Part shown: positions 7,017-14,770 of the stretch, one piece after another
How the letters are laid out: each line of letters starts with the position of its first letter
Position numbering within the stretch: position 1 is the first letter of the stretch
DNA from: an uncultured Eubacteriales bacterium
GTDB taxonomy: Bacteria; Bacillota; Clostridia; Peptostreptococcales; Anaerovoracaceae
NCBI GenBank assembly: GCA_900547295.1
Contig: URGK01000056.1
Span: forward strand, 1 to 17,864
Direction of reading: 5' to 3'
DNA length: 17,864 nucleotides
Notes under the pieces: generated by a model
What the model saw: the letters and a program-made list of their open reading frames with translations, nothing else
Database searches by the model: none
Told to the model about the DNA's origin: nothing
Translations under genes and position numbers: made by a program

Positions 7017-8300
7017 TCATATATTCAAAATCAAGCGCATCGTGAAGCAGCTGTCCTTCGTGTCAAAGGAATACATTCCGTTGTGCCGTTCAACAATACT
7101 TCTGATGCTTTTTACTCCAAATCCATGCAAAGGCTGGTCAGAAACAGGCAGTCCGTCTTCTATTCTAACATCTCCTACATATGAATTCCTTATTGAAATA
7201 AGCAAACTGGTTTTGTGGGTTTTGCAATCAATTTCAACCCATCTGTTTCCGTTCTCACATCGGGAGGCTGCATTTATTGCGTTTTCTATTCCGTTTGATA
7301 AAAGAGTGCACAACTCGGTATCCGAAAGTGTGATGACCTCAGGAATTTTTACAGTGACCTCAAACCTTATACCGGACCTTTGTGCAAGTGAACAATAATG
7401 CGACAGAATAAGATTTGTGGAATTATTGTTGCAATATTTTTTAGGTGTGAGCAAATCAATGTCTTTTTGTGCCATCTTGATGTAATCCAAAGCTTTTGCT
7501 GTTTCATCATTTTGGATATACTCTGCAAGAATCATAAAGTGGTGCCTCATATCGTGCCGGTAGGTAGCTGTGTCTTCAAGCGATTTCTGAAGTACGACAA
7601 TCTCGGTGTCAGATTGCTTTAGCTCCATATTAAGGATTGAATTCTCAAGCTCCATGGAATATCTTTTTTTGAGCTCGCCATGGTACAATGGTACGAAAAC
7701 AACATAAAACAGAATAGTAACTGTAGGAACCAATTCGTTGACTACAATACTGCCTGAATAGAGAATCTGAGTGTATACCGTTGAAGCATAATCAAAAATA
7801 TAATAGAACATAGGCAGGCTGCCAAGGAAAATAAGCGCCCTCCGTGAGTAGTTCATCGTCTCATATGCAGGCTTTACGAGGAATATACGAAGCAGTGCAT
7901 AAGAAATAAACACAGCAATCGCATACAAAATTTCAGAAAGCAGAGCTGAGCCTGAAATCTGCAAAACTAAAATACGGCACCAATTTGGAATTTGACAGCA
8001 AAGATATGCCGTAAATACGGAGACAATGGAAATCCCCAAAGGTCTTTTCATCAAAAATACAAGAATGCAGATCAGGGGTATATGTGTAACTAAAGGATAC
8101 AGCTTATCGGCAGCCGAGGCTCCCAGAGACAGGAATACAGCAATCTGCACAAGCAGAAGAATTGCAATCGCAGCGGCGGTAAGCTGCTTATCTTTTTTTG
8201 AATATAGCGTACCCCCTCCCGAAATATCAACGGCCAGAAGAATGCCATAAATCAAAACAAGACCGTAATTAAACAAAGTCATAACTGTAACAAAATTCAT
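7017..8300 (-). CDS. AgrC/ComD-like sensor histidine kinase (GHKL type)
   Basis: A 427-residue membrane sensor kinase. The N-terminal about 210 residues hold some seven hydrophobic segments, with no obvious extracellular domain, as in peptide- or ligand-sensing kinases of the AgrC/ComD family. A coiled-coil linker follows (about 208-240), then the phospho-acceptor motif YRHDMRHHF (His249), the N box NGIENAINA (336-344) and G box GFGVKS (393-398) of a GHKL ATPase domain. All key residues are present. Its ATG is one base from the regulator's stop codon, with GGAGAGG inside the regulator gene as ribosome site, so the two are translationally coupled. It ends about 10 bases from the group II intron. 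The signal sensed is unknown; no peptide precursor or AgrB-like protease gene is visible. Confidence 0.92.
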   Translation of the reverse strand: MNFVTVMTLFNYGLVLIYGILLAVDISGGGTLYSKKDKQLTAAAIAILLLVQIAVFLSLGASAADKLYPLVTHIPLICILVFLMKRPLGISIVSVFTAYLCCQIPNWCRILVLQISGSALLSEILYAIAVFISYALLRIFLVKPAYETMNYSRRALIFLGSLPMFYYIFDYASTVYTQILYSGSIVVNELVPTVTILFYVVFVPLYHGELKKRYSMELENSILNMELKQSDTEIVVLQKSLEDTATYRHDMRHHFMILAEYIQNDETAKALDYIKMAQKDIDLLTPKKYCNNNSTNLILSHYCSLAQRSGIRFEVTVKIPEVITLSDTELCTLLSNGIENAINAASRCENGNRWVEIDCKTHKTSLLISIRNSYVGDVRIEDGLPVSDQPLHGFGVKSIRSIVERHNGMYSFDTKDSCFTMRLILNI

Positions 8301-8301
8301 T

Positions 8302-9021
8302 TCAGACCTCTCCGGTAAATATATAATTCATATAACGCTCCTTGATATCCTTGACCAGCAGTCTGGAAACAGGGAAACTTTTGCCGCTGTAGGTGATAAT
8401 TTCTCCGGCTTCAATGGACTGGATATAGTCCATGTTGATGATATAGGAACGATGTATTTTTATAAATTCATTTCTTGCCAAAAAAACATTTTCATATTCC
8501 GTAAGAGAGCCTCTGGTTTCCTTACTGCCTCCGTCGCTCAGGTGAAATACAAGATGCTTGTTGTACACCTCAAGTCCCTCAATCTTTGCGAAGGGGATAT
8601 TTACAATTCCCATGTGGGTGTAGATGACGCAGGATTCCTGTTTGCTTGTGATTTCGGAAACCACCTTGTCAAGGACAGAAAAAAGTTTTTCTCTATGTAC
8701 AGGCTTCAGTAGATAATAGTAGGCACCCACAGCATAGCTTTCAATTGCAAATTCCTTGGAGGAGGTGAGAAAGATGATCTTGATTTCTTCATTGAACTGC
8801 CTTATCTCATGTGCCGCCTGCATACCTGTGAAGTTGGGCATGATAATGTCGAGAAGCAGGACGTCATAATTTGTCTTCTTGACTTCCTCCAAAAGATCAA
8901 CAGCACTGATATAGGTATGAACCATTATAGGCATGTTGCGAGTACTCTCGTATTCAAGCAAATCCTTTTCGACTTTTTCAAGCAATTCCCGGTTGTCGTC
9001 GCATACTGCAATCTTAAGCAT
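8302..9021 (-). CDS. LytTR-family response regulator (AgrA/ComE type)
   Basis: A 239-residue DNA-binding response regulator. The receiver domain (about 1-120) has acidic Asp8-Asp9, phospho-acceptor Asp58 (LLLDIIMP), Thr86 (FLTSS) and Lys106 (LLKPV). The LytTR DNA-binding domain (about 135-235) shows the typical EVYNKHLVFHLSDG, FIKIHRSYIINMDYI and FPVSRLLVKDI motifs. LytTR proteins bind pairs of 9-10 base direct repeats with 12-13 bases between them, and such a pair lies 56 bases upstream of the start. The ribosome site is AAGGAGGT (9028-9035 on this strand). First gene of a two-gene operon with the kinase. Divergent from the secreted protein at 9229, its probable target. Confidence 0.95.
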   Translation of the reverse strand: MLKIAVCDDNRELLEKVEKDLLEYESTRNMPIMVHTYISAVDLLEEVKKTNYDVLLLDIIMPNFTGMQAAHEIRQFNEEIKIIFLTSSKEFAIESYAVGAYYYLLKPVHREKLFSVLDKVVSEITSKQESCVIYTHMGIVNIPFAKIEGLEVYNKHLVFHLSDGGSKETRGSLTEYENVFLARNEFIKIHRSYIINMDYIQSIEAGEIITYSGKSFPVSRLLVKDIKERYMNYIFTGEV

Positions 9022-9045
9022 ATGTGTACCTCCTTATACAATTTT

Positions 9046-9054
9046 AGCATAGCA
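9046..9054 (-). promoter_or_regulatory. Extended -10 promoter of the regulator-kinase operon
   Basis: On the minus strand TGCTATGCT fits the extended -10 pattern TGnTATnnT, 25 bases upstream of the regulator ATG. The -35 position (9069-9074) reads CTTACT and is weak, which fits an extended -10 or an activated promoter. The LytTR-type repeat lies just upstream (9077-9106). Confidence 0.5.
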
Positions 9055-9076
9055 CAGGCAGATAGTAAAGTAAGCA

Positions 9077-9106
9077 ACATTTCAGGGCGCAAAAACGACA
9101 TTTCGG
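9077..9106 (+). promoter_or_regulatory. LytTR (ComE-box-like) direct-repeat operator
   Basis: ACATTTCAG (9077-9085), 12 bases, ACATTTCGG (9098-9106): an 8/9 identical direct repeat, period 21 bases or about two helical turns. The identity continues into GGCG after each copy. The pattern matches the ACAnTTCAG-N12-ACAnTTgAG box known for the pneumococcal LytTR regulator ComE (from memory), although the organism is distant. It lies between the divergent LytTR regulator gene and the secreted protein gene, and is oriented toward the latter. Confidence 0.72.
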
Positions 9107-9138
9107 GGCGTAATCGCCACCTGCCGTCACGAAAAAAG

Positions 9139-9144
9139 TATACT
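9139..9144 (+). promoter_or_regulatory. Probable -10 box of the surface protein gene
   Basis: TATACT, 32 bases downstream of the second operator repeat and 84 bases before the ATG. The expected -35 hexamer (about 9116-9121, GCCACC) does not resemble TTGACA, as expected for a promoter that depends on an activator bound upstream. Confidence 0.45.
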
Positions 9145-9228
9145 GAAAGCATAAAAGTTCAAAACAAAATTACTATCAGTTTCAGAACAGCGATTAAAAT
9201 CAAATTACGACAATGAAAGGAGAACGAC

Positions 9229-11952
9229 ATGAAGAAAAAAATATTCAGTATCTTGCTGTCCTTGTGCATGGTGCTGACCATGATACCTGTGGCGGCAGGC
9301 GTGGTGTGGGCAGAAGAAAACAGTGTGTCAATAGGTGACTTGCCTTTGTCTGCTGGCACTCCATATTACCATAATGGCACAAACGGTGCGATGGGTATAG
9401 TGAATAATACACCGACAGGTGCCAATGCCACATTTAATTCTACTGACGGTACACTGACACTGAACGGATTGAACCTGACAAGCGGAAATATTAGTGCAAC
9501 AGGGAATTTGACCATAAAGTTGGAAGGTGAGAACACACTAGGAAGCGAAAGCTACGGAAGTAATGTGATTAAAGTAAATAATGGCAATCTCGCAATCAAA
9601 GGATCCGGCGCGTTAACTGCAGAAAATGCAAGCGGCGTAACTACTACGATCTATGCAGGCGGCAATATCACCATTGACGGTGGAGCTAATGTGTCCGCAA
9701 CCCATGCAGACGGAGGAGCACAGGCCATCCACGCTAGTGGTCAAGGTCAAATTACTATTTCCGGTGCAGGCACAGAGGTGATAGCCACTCATAACGGAAA
9801 AGGCTCAAGTACTGACGCAAACTATGTTGCGCTGAAAGCCGGCACTATTCAGATTTTAAACGGTGCAAAGCTTATCGCAAAGGGTGAGGCAAAGGCAGTG
9901 GACGGAACGCTGAGCGTTGATAACCGCGCAAACTATAAGATCTATGCAGGCGACAGCGAACCGGGCACAGAAAAGAGTGATATTACAAAGCTTATCGACA
10001 AATATCTAAAGATTGAGCCGAAGACCGCTGTACCGACTGCGTTGGAGGAGGTTATCTTTGGGTATGCATATGATGTGCAGAGGGAGCCAGACTTCCCTTC
10101 GATAACGAATCCCAAGATTACATTGTCCAGGCTAAGCACGAATGCAGGAAACGGCATATCAAATAATAGCGGCTCTTTGACGCTTACTAAGGTTGGGACA
10201 TATTCTTACGTTGAAAGCCAGAAAGATAGTTTGAATTACAATTCAATATTAAACAGCATTGTGGATACAATTTATGACAATTATAAAGCAAGCGGTTTGA
10301 AAAAGGAAACAATCGTTATCCATGAATTGAAAAACGGAAACAATCACATCGCTTACGGCGTAGTCATCGCATATGATGCGGAGAAAAATTGTGCTGTGTT
10401 TATAGGAGATAAGCATAATGAAGGTGGCGCAGGGTATCTGCTTTCAAAAAAAGCACAAAGTGGTTCAGTTACCATCGATAAAATTAAGATTGCGACTGAC
10501 TTTGTAAAGGATATCAGCATTAAGTTAGTAGATACGGAAACTTCCACTGACATGGATCCTACGGCAACTCATGTATTCCCGGCAGTAACAGCCGGCTACA
10601 AGGACAGCGATCTGACACCAAAGGAAGTGACAATAACCAATACCGGAAATGCGGAAACAGGTGAGTTAACAGTTGCCCTCTCGAATGACAACGGCTTCAT
10701 CGTAGTACCAGAAAATCGAACAATTTCAAGCATCACTAAGGGTGGAACTGCGGCCTTTTCGATAAAACCGCAAGCTGACCTTTCACAAGGCACATATACA
10801 GCTACTGTAACCGTCAGTGGACAGAATATAGTTGCACAGTCATTTGATGTGAGCTTTACAGTAAAGGCTGCAGTAACCAAGACATTGAGCAGCATCGCTG
10901 TGACTACGGCTCCCACCAAGACCAACTATACCGCTGGTGAGAAATTCGATCCTGCCGGAATGGTAGTAACGGCTACCTATAGTGATGGTACTACAAAAGA
11001 GGTAACAGACTATACATTTACACCTAACGCAGCACTGACAACCAATGATGCAAGAATAACAATCAGTTACACCGAGGGCGAAGATACTAAGACAGCTACG
11101 CAGGCTATTACGGTCAATGCATTAGAGTACAACATCACCGTAACAGGCGGTAAGGCTACACAAGTTGAAGGCACTGAAATTAGCAAAGCAGCAGAGGGCA
11201 CAGTGATTACCCTGACCGCAAATGCGGCTCCTTCCGGTAAGGAGTTTTATAAGTGGGTTGTCGAAAACGGAAACATCAACCTTGCGGAGGCAAACAGCGC
11301 AACCACTACTTTTACAATGCCTGCCGGTGCAGTCAGTGTGAAAGCAACCTATAAGGATGTACCGCATACCGGCGGCGGTTCCCACTCCTCGTCCATACAG
11401 AAGCCGACTATTATCGCAGGCGAAGGTGCTGAGACAAGTCTTAGCATTCTTGGGACAAATCTGACAATTAAAGTGACAGAAGGATATGAACTGACAGATG
11501 TTATCTTAAACGGTGTATCCAAGGGCAAAGTAACCGAACTCACCGGTCTAAGGACAGGAGATAAGGTTGAGGTAAAAACAGAAAAGAAACAGGAAAAGCC
11601 GACTAAGGAAGAAATCATCGCGGCTCTTGACAACAGCAAGCTTGTAGCACGTTCGAAACTCATAACTTTGGAGAACGGAAAGAAAGCTGTACGCGTTACA
11701 TGGTATGATCAGAACGGAAACGAAATCGACTTTGACGGCATTGAAGTTTACCGCTCGGTTAAGAGATACAAGGGCTACGGGCTGGAGCCGTTCTACACAA
11801 CAAAGGGAGACAAGAGCGAAGGATATTATGTTAATACAAAAGACCTCAAAGAAGGTACTACATATTACTACAAAGTACGCGGATATGTAACCATCGACGG
11901 TCAAAAGTACTACACAGATTATTCCCTCAAGGCAATCAGAACAATCAAATAA
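9229..11952 (+). CDS. Secreted multidomain surface protein with Ig-like and InlB-type repeats
   Basis: A 907-residue exported protein. Signal peptide: KKK start, hydrophobic core, probable cleavage after VWA (residue 28). Residues about 45-240 form a repetitive Gly/Asn/Thr-rich region (LTLNGLNLTSGNISATGNLTI-like strands), resembling the carbohydrate-binding beta-helix family of Cthe_2159. About 260-430 is a stretch I do not recognise. About 440-550 looks like an ASH/Ig-like beta-sandwich; 552-630 is a bacterial Ig-like domain (SSIAVTTAPTKTNYTAGEKF); 631-708 resembles a divergent InlB B-repeat (YKWVVENGN...FTMPAGAVSVKATY). After a GGGSHSSS linker comes a small beta domain and a C-terminal Fn3-like domain (805-907). 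No LPXTG, SLH or other anchor is visible, so wall attachment is unproven. Ribosome site AAAGGAG (9216-9222). Adhesion or polysaccharide binding is inference. Confidence 0.88.
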   Translation: MKKKIFSILLSLCMVLTMIPVAAGVVWAEENSVSIGDLPLSAGTPYYHNGTNGAMGIVNNTPTGANATFNSTDGTLTLNGLNLTSGNISATGNLTIKLEGENTLGSESYGSNVIKVNNGNLAIKGSGALTAENASGVTTTIYAGGNITIDGGANVSATHADGGAQAIHASGQGQITISGAGTEVIATHNGKGSSTDANYVALKAGTIQILNGAKLIAKGEAKAVDGTLSVDNRANYKIYAGDSEPGTEKSDITKLIDKYLKIEPKTAVPTALEEVIFGYAYDVQREPDFPSITNPKITLSRLSTNAGNGISNNSGSLTLTKVGTYSYVESQKDSLNYNSILNSIVDTIYDNYKASGLKKETIVIHELKNGNNHIAYGVVIAYDAEKNCAVFIGDKHNEGGAGYLLSKKAQSGSVTIDKIKIATDFVKDISIKLVDTETSTDMDPTATHVFPAVTAGYKDSDLTPKEVTITNTGNAETGELTVALSNDNGFIVVPENRTISSITKGGTAAFSIKPQADLSQGTYTATVTVSGQNIVAQSFDVSFTVKAAVTKTLSSIAVTTAPTKTNYTAGEKFDPAGMVVTATYSDGTTKEVTDYTFTPNAALTTNDARITISYTEGEDTKTATQAITVNALEYNITVTGGKATQVEGTEISKAAEGTVITLTANAAPSGKEFYKWVVENGNINLAEANSATTTFTMPAGAVSVKATYKDVPHTGGGSHSSSIQKPTIIAGEGAETSLSILGTNLTIKVTEGYELTDVILNGVSKGKVTELTGLRTGDKVEVKTEKKQEKPTKEEIIAALDNSKLVARSKLITLENGKKAVRVTWYDQNGNEIDFDGIEVYRSVKRYKGYGLEPFYTTKGDKSEGYYVNTKDLKEGTTYYYKVRGYVTIDGQKYYTDYSLKAIRTIK

Positions 11953-11967
11953 GGTAAGTACAAATAG

Positions 11968-12015
11968 GGGCTGTCGCATTAACGGAAACAAACCGTTAGG
12001 GCGTCAGGCCCTTTT
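11968..12015 (+). terminator. Long imperfect hairpin with U-tract after the surface protein gene
   Basis: Outer stem GGGC / GCCC (11968-11971 with 12008-12011), then TG/CA and CGC/GCG with one bulge and one mismatch, and an inner perfect stem TAACGG / CCGTTA (11980-11985 with 11993-11998) with loop AAACAAA. TTTT follows at 12012-12015. It begins 15 bases after the stop codon and precedes the SRP RNA promoter, so it most likely ends the surface protein transcript. Confidence 0.7.
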
Positions 12016-12028
12016 ACCATGTTTGCCC

Positions 12029-12057
12029 TTGACTTGAGTGTACAAATCTCATATAAT
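12029..12057 (+). promoter_or_regulatory. Strong sigma-A promoter of the SRP RNA
   Basis: TTGACT (12029-12034), 17-base spacer, perfect TATAAT (12052-12057). Predicted start of transcription near 12064, about 15 bases before the SRP RNA stem. Near-consensus strength fits an abundant stable RNA; dnaX probably depends on read-through from it. Confidence 0.88.
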
Positions 12058-12079
12058 AGATGAGTAATTAAATTTCAGA

Positions 12080-12237
12080 TTGCCTTTTGAAAGCTCCGCC
12101 TGATTGGTCTGGGTCCTGCGCAATAAGACTCTGCGAACCTTGTCAGGTCCGGAAGGAAGCAGCAATAAGCGGAAGCTCTTATGTGCCGCAGATAAGCCTT
12201 CTCCTTGACTGCGGAGCTTTCAAAGGGCAATTTTTTT
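12080..12237 (+). ncRNA. ffs: Signal recognition particle RNA (bacterial small SRP RNA) with terminator
   Basis: The RNA of the signal recognition particle, which binds Ffh and targets nascent membrane proteins. Its hallmark is the apical helix 8 core GTCAGGTCCGGAAGGAAGCA (12142-12161) with the GGAA tetraloop. The ends form a continuous 20-bp stem (12080-12099 with 12211-12230, with a single G-U pair) followed by seven T (12231-12237), so the closing stem doubles as terminator. Mature ends are uncertain by several bases. Location directly before dnaX is the usual Firmicutes arrangement. Confidence 0.93.
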
Positions 12238-12251
12238 AGAAAGGAAGGCTT

Positions 12252-13799
12252 ATGTATCAGGCACTGTACAGAGCATACAGACCCGAGGTATTCGATGAGA
12301 TACTCGGTCAGAAGCATATAGTACGAATACTTCAGAACCAGATAGCAAAGGACGAGATAGGCCACGCCTATCTTCTGTGCGGCACCAGAGGCACAGGCAA
12401 GACCACAACCGCAAGAATACTTGCCAAGGCCGTAAACTGTCTGTCTGAGGGAGAGCGCCCCTGCGGTCAGTGCGCCAACTGCATAGCCATCAAAAACGGC
12501 ACCTTTATAGATGTAATAGAGGTAGACGCCGCATCAAACAACGGCGTTGAGAATATCAGAGAGCTTCGTGAGAGCGTCAAGTACCCTCCGGCAGCAGGAC
12601 GCAAAAAAGTCTATATCATAGACGAGGTTCATATGCTGTCACAGGGTGCTTTCAATGCGCTTCTCAAAACCCTTGAGGAGCCGCCGGAATACGTTATGTT
12701 TATTCTGGCAACTACAGAGCCTCAGAAGCTTCCGGCGACCATACTTTCAAGATGTATGAGACTGGACTTTCGCAGAGTCTCCGAAAATCTGCTCAAACAG
12801 GGCATGCGCAGCATATGCGAGGACAAGGGAATACAGGTAAGCGAGGCAGCTTTAGGGCTTATTGCAGCCAATGCGGACGGTTCTGTCAGGGACGGACTCA
12901 GCATACTTGACCAGTGCCTTGCGGCAGGCAAGGACACCCTTGACAGAGAGGACGTGCTTGACTTTCTGGGCACTTCATCTGAGGAGATATTTATAGAGCT
13001 TACACATAATGTGGCGGTTCACAATATTGCACAGGCACTGCTGATTTTAGAGCAGGTTTTGTCGGAGGGCAAAGAAATCAGACAGTTTATGAAAGACTGG
13101 CTGGCCCATTACAGAGCGCTTCTGATTTCAAAATTCGTATCCTCGTCCGAGGATATGCTCAATATGTCGGCAGAAAATATAAACAGGATTAAAGAGCAGA
13201 GCCAGACCCTTGAGGTTGCAGAGATAGACAGAGCTATAATAGAGTTGTCAAAGACTATAGCCGATGCCAGGTGGTCAACGCAGCCGAGAGTGCTGCTGGA
13301 GCTTTGCATAGTAAGGCTTGCCTCTGTATACGAGGAGCCTCAGATTATGTATCAGCAGCCGGCGAGGAGTGAAGCTCCTGCGGTCAAGGCGCAGCCGGCA
13401 CCGGTGCAGCAGACAGCGCCTGCAGAGCCTGAGGAAGCTGCTTCTGTTAAAGCGCCGGTACAGCAGTCATCGCAGCCTCCTGCGGATTACGATATGATAT
13501 GGAGAGCTGTTGTTGAGGCGGCAAGCAGCAGACAGGGAAGCTTCAATCTGCTTCGTTCGGGGTCCAGACTGACGGACATATCAGACGGAGTGTTTACGGT
13601 TGCCGCAGGCAGCGAGTTCATCAGAAAACTTATACAGGACAGCAGCAGTATGTTCGTCGAGCTTATGGAAAAACAGACAGGACAGAGGCTTACCCTCGAT
13701 TGCACCTTAGGCAGCAGAGGCAGAAAGCAGGAAACAGATATAAACAGTGTTGTAAGAGAAGCCGAAGATAAATTAGGGCTTAATATAGAAATAGAATAA
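12252..13799 (+). CDS. dnaX: DNA polymerase III subunit gamma/tau
   Basis: Clamp-loader ATPase subunit that loads the sliding clamp and holds polymerases at the fork. AAA+ module: Walker A GTRGTGKT (44-51), zinc-binding Cys63, Cys71, Cys74 and Cys77, Walker B YIIDEVH (Asp124-Glu125), sensor 1 ATTEPQ and the SRC arginine finger (166-168). The clamp-loader collar follows, then a Pro/Ala/Gln-rich linker (about 365-415) and a C-terminal tau-type domain. The 515 residues are somewhat short for tau (B. subtilis about 563) but long for gamma alone. No programmed frameshift site is seen where E. coli has one. Ribosome site GAAAGGAAGG (12239-12248) directly follows the SRP RNA terminator tract. Confidence 0.97.
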   Translation: MYQALYRAYRPEVFDEILGQKHIVRILQNQIAKDEIGHAYLLCGTRGTGKTTTARILAKAVNCLSEGERPCGQCANCIAIKNGTFIDVIEVDAASNNGVENIRELRESVKYPPAAGRKKVYIIDEVHMLSQGAFNALLKTLEEPPEYVMFILATTEPQKLPATILSRCMRLDFRRVSENLLKQGMRSICEDKGIQVSEAALGLIAANADGSVRDGLSILDQCLAAGKDTLDREDVLDFLGTSSEEIFIELTHNVAVHNIAQALLILEQVLSEGKEIRQFMKDWLAHYRALLISKFVSSSEDMLNMSAENINRIKEQSQTLEVAEIDRAIIELSKTIADARWSTQPRVLLELCIVRLASVYEEPQIMYQQPARSEAPAVKAQPAPVQQTAPAEPEEAASVKAPVQQSSQPPADYDMIWRAVVEAASSRQGSFNLLRSGSRLTDISDGVFTVAAGSEFIRKLIQDSSSMFVELMEKQTGQRLTLDCTLGSRGRKQETDINSVVREAEDKLGLNIEIE

Positions 13800-13811
13800 T
13801 GGAGGATTACT

Positions 13812-14171
13812 ATGGGTAAAGGAATGAAAGCGGGCAAAAGACCAAAGACTCCCGGCGCAGGAAATATGCAGGCGCAGATGGCGCAGATGCAGGCCGTGCA
13901 GCGTAAAATGACCGAAATGCAGGATGAAATAGATAAAATGGAAACAACAGCTACCGCAGGCGGCGGAGCCGTAACTGTTACAGTATGCGGAGCAAAGCAG
14001 ATAACAAATATCGAAATCAATCCTGATGTAATAGATCCCGATGATGCAGAAATGCTTCAGGATCTTGTAATGGCTGCGGTTAACGAAGCCTTAAGACAGA
14101 TGGAAGAAATCGCAGCAGCCGAAATGAACAAGCTTACAGGAAGCCTGGGACTTCCTCCGGGACTGCTGTAA
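13812..14171 (+). CDS. ybaB: YbaB/EbfC family nucleoid-associated protein
   Basis: A 119-residue small DNA-binding protein of the YbaB/EbfC family, found between dnaX and recR in most bacteria. The N-terminus is Met/Gln-rich (MQAQMAQMQAVQRKM), forming the coiled arm of the tweezer-like dimer. The core contains the family signature GGGAVTVTVCGAKQITNIEINPDVI, and the C-terminus is helical. GGAGG at 13801-13805 gives a 6-base spacing to the ATG. The stop TAA shares its last A with the recR ATG (TAATG), so translation is coupled. It may aid recombination or nucleoid structure; the exact role is not fixed in the family. Confidence 0.96.
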   Translation: MGKGMKAGKRPKTPGAGNMQAQMAQMQAVQRKMTEMQDEIDKMETTATAGGGAVTVTVCGAKQITNIEINPDVIDPDDAEMLQDLVMAAVNEALRQMEEIAAAEMNKLTGSLGLPPGLL

Positions 14172-14770
14172 TGAAAACCTATGCAAAACCGCTGTCAAAG
14201 CTGATAAACGAGTTGTCAAAGCTTCCGGGAATAGGCGGCAAAACAGCGCAGAGGCTGGCGTTTCACATACTGTCCATGGAAGAGGAACAGGCCATGAGCC
14301 TTTCGCAGGCCATAGTTAATGCTAGAGAGCAGATGAAATACTGCTCCGTCTGCGGCAATCTTACGGACCAGGATCCATGCAGCATATGCTCTGACCAGTC
14401 GAGAGCGCAGGATATAATCTGTGTTGTCGAAAGTCCCAGAGATGTGTTTGCAATGGAGCGAATCAGAGAGTTTAAAGGTCTGTATCACGTGCTTCACGGA
14501 GCCATATCTCCTATGGACGGCATAGGTCCTGAGGACATCAACCTCAAATCGCTTATAGTCAGACTTCAGCAAAATGATGTCAAGGAAGTTGTGCTGGCCA
14601 CCAACCCTAATATAGAGGGAGAGGCTACAGCTATGTATATTGCCAGACTTATTAAACCGTCCGGCATCAAGGTTTCAAGAATTGCTCACGGTATTCCGGT
14701 AGGAGGAGATCTGGAATATGCCGATGAGATAACGCTTCTCAAAGCCCTTGAGGGCAGAAGAGAGCTATAG
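14171..14770 (+). CDS. recR: Recombination mediator protein RecR
   Basis: Works with RecO (and RecF) to load RecA on SSB-coated single-stranded DNA in gap repair. Length is 199 residues, against a usual 198. Helix-hairpin-helix LSKLPGIGGKTAQRLAFH (about 12-28), four-cysteine zinc finger CSVCGNLTDQDPCSIC (57-72), Toprim domain (about 80-170) with the acidic VVESPRD motif, and the C-terminal Walker B-like EVVLATNPNIEGEATA with GIPVGGDLEYAD. All expected motifs are present. It starts on the A of the ybaB stop codon and ends in TAG at 14768-14770, inside a CTATAG palindrome shared with the stop of the convergent DUF2508 gene. Confidence 0.98.
   Translation: MKTYAKPLSKLINELSKLPGIGGKTAQRLAFHILSMEEEQAMSLSQAIVNAREQMKYCSVCGNLTDQDPCSICSDQSRAQDIICVVESPRDVFAMERIREFKGLYHVLHGAISPMDGIGPEDINLKSLIVRLQQNDVKEVVLATNPNIEGEATAMYIARLIKPSGIKVSRIAHGIPVGGDLEYADEITLLKALEGRREL

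Noticed and set aside
12019..12063. Tiny plus-strand frame (MFALDLSVQISYNR) as a signalling peptide
   Set aside because: It coincides with the SRP RNA promoter and has no ribosome site.
12603..12610. A-run in dnaX as a programmed frameshift site for gamma production
   Set aside because: It lies near codon 118 in the ATPase core; frameshifting there would not yield a gamma protein, and no stimulatory stem is evident.
13487..14020. Minus-strand open frame of 177 codons across dnaX and ybaB
   Set aside because: A low-complexity Ser/Cys/Ile-rich shadow of two clear genes.
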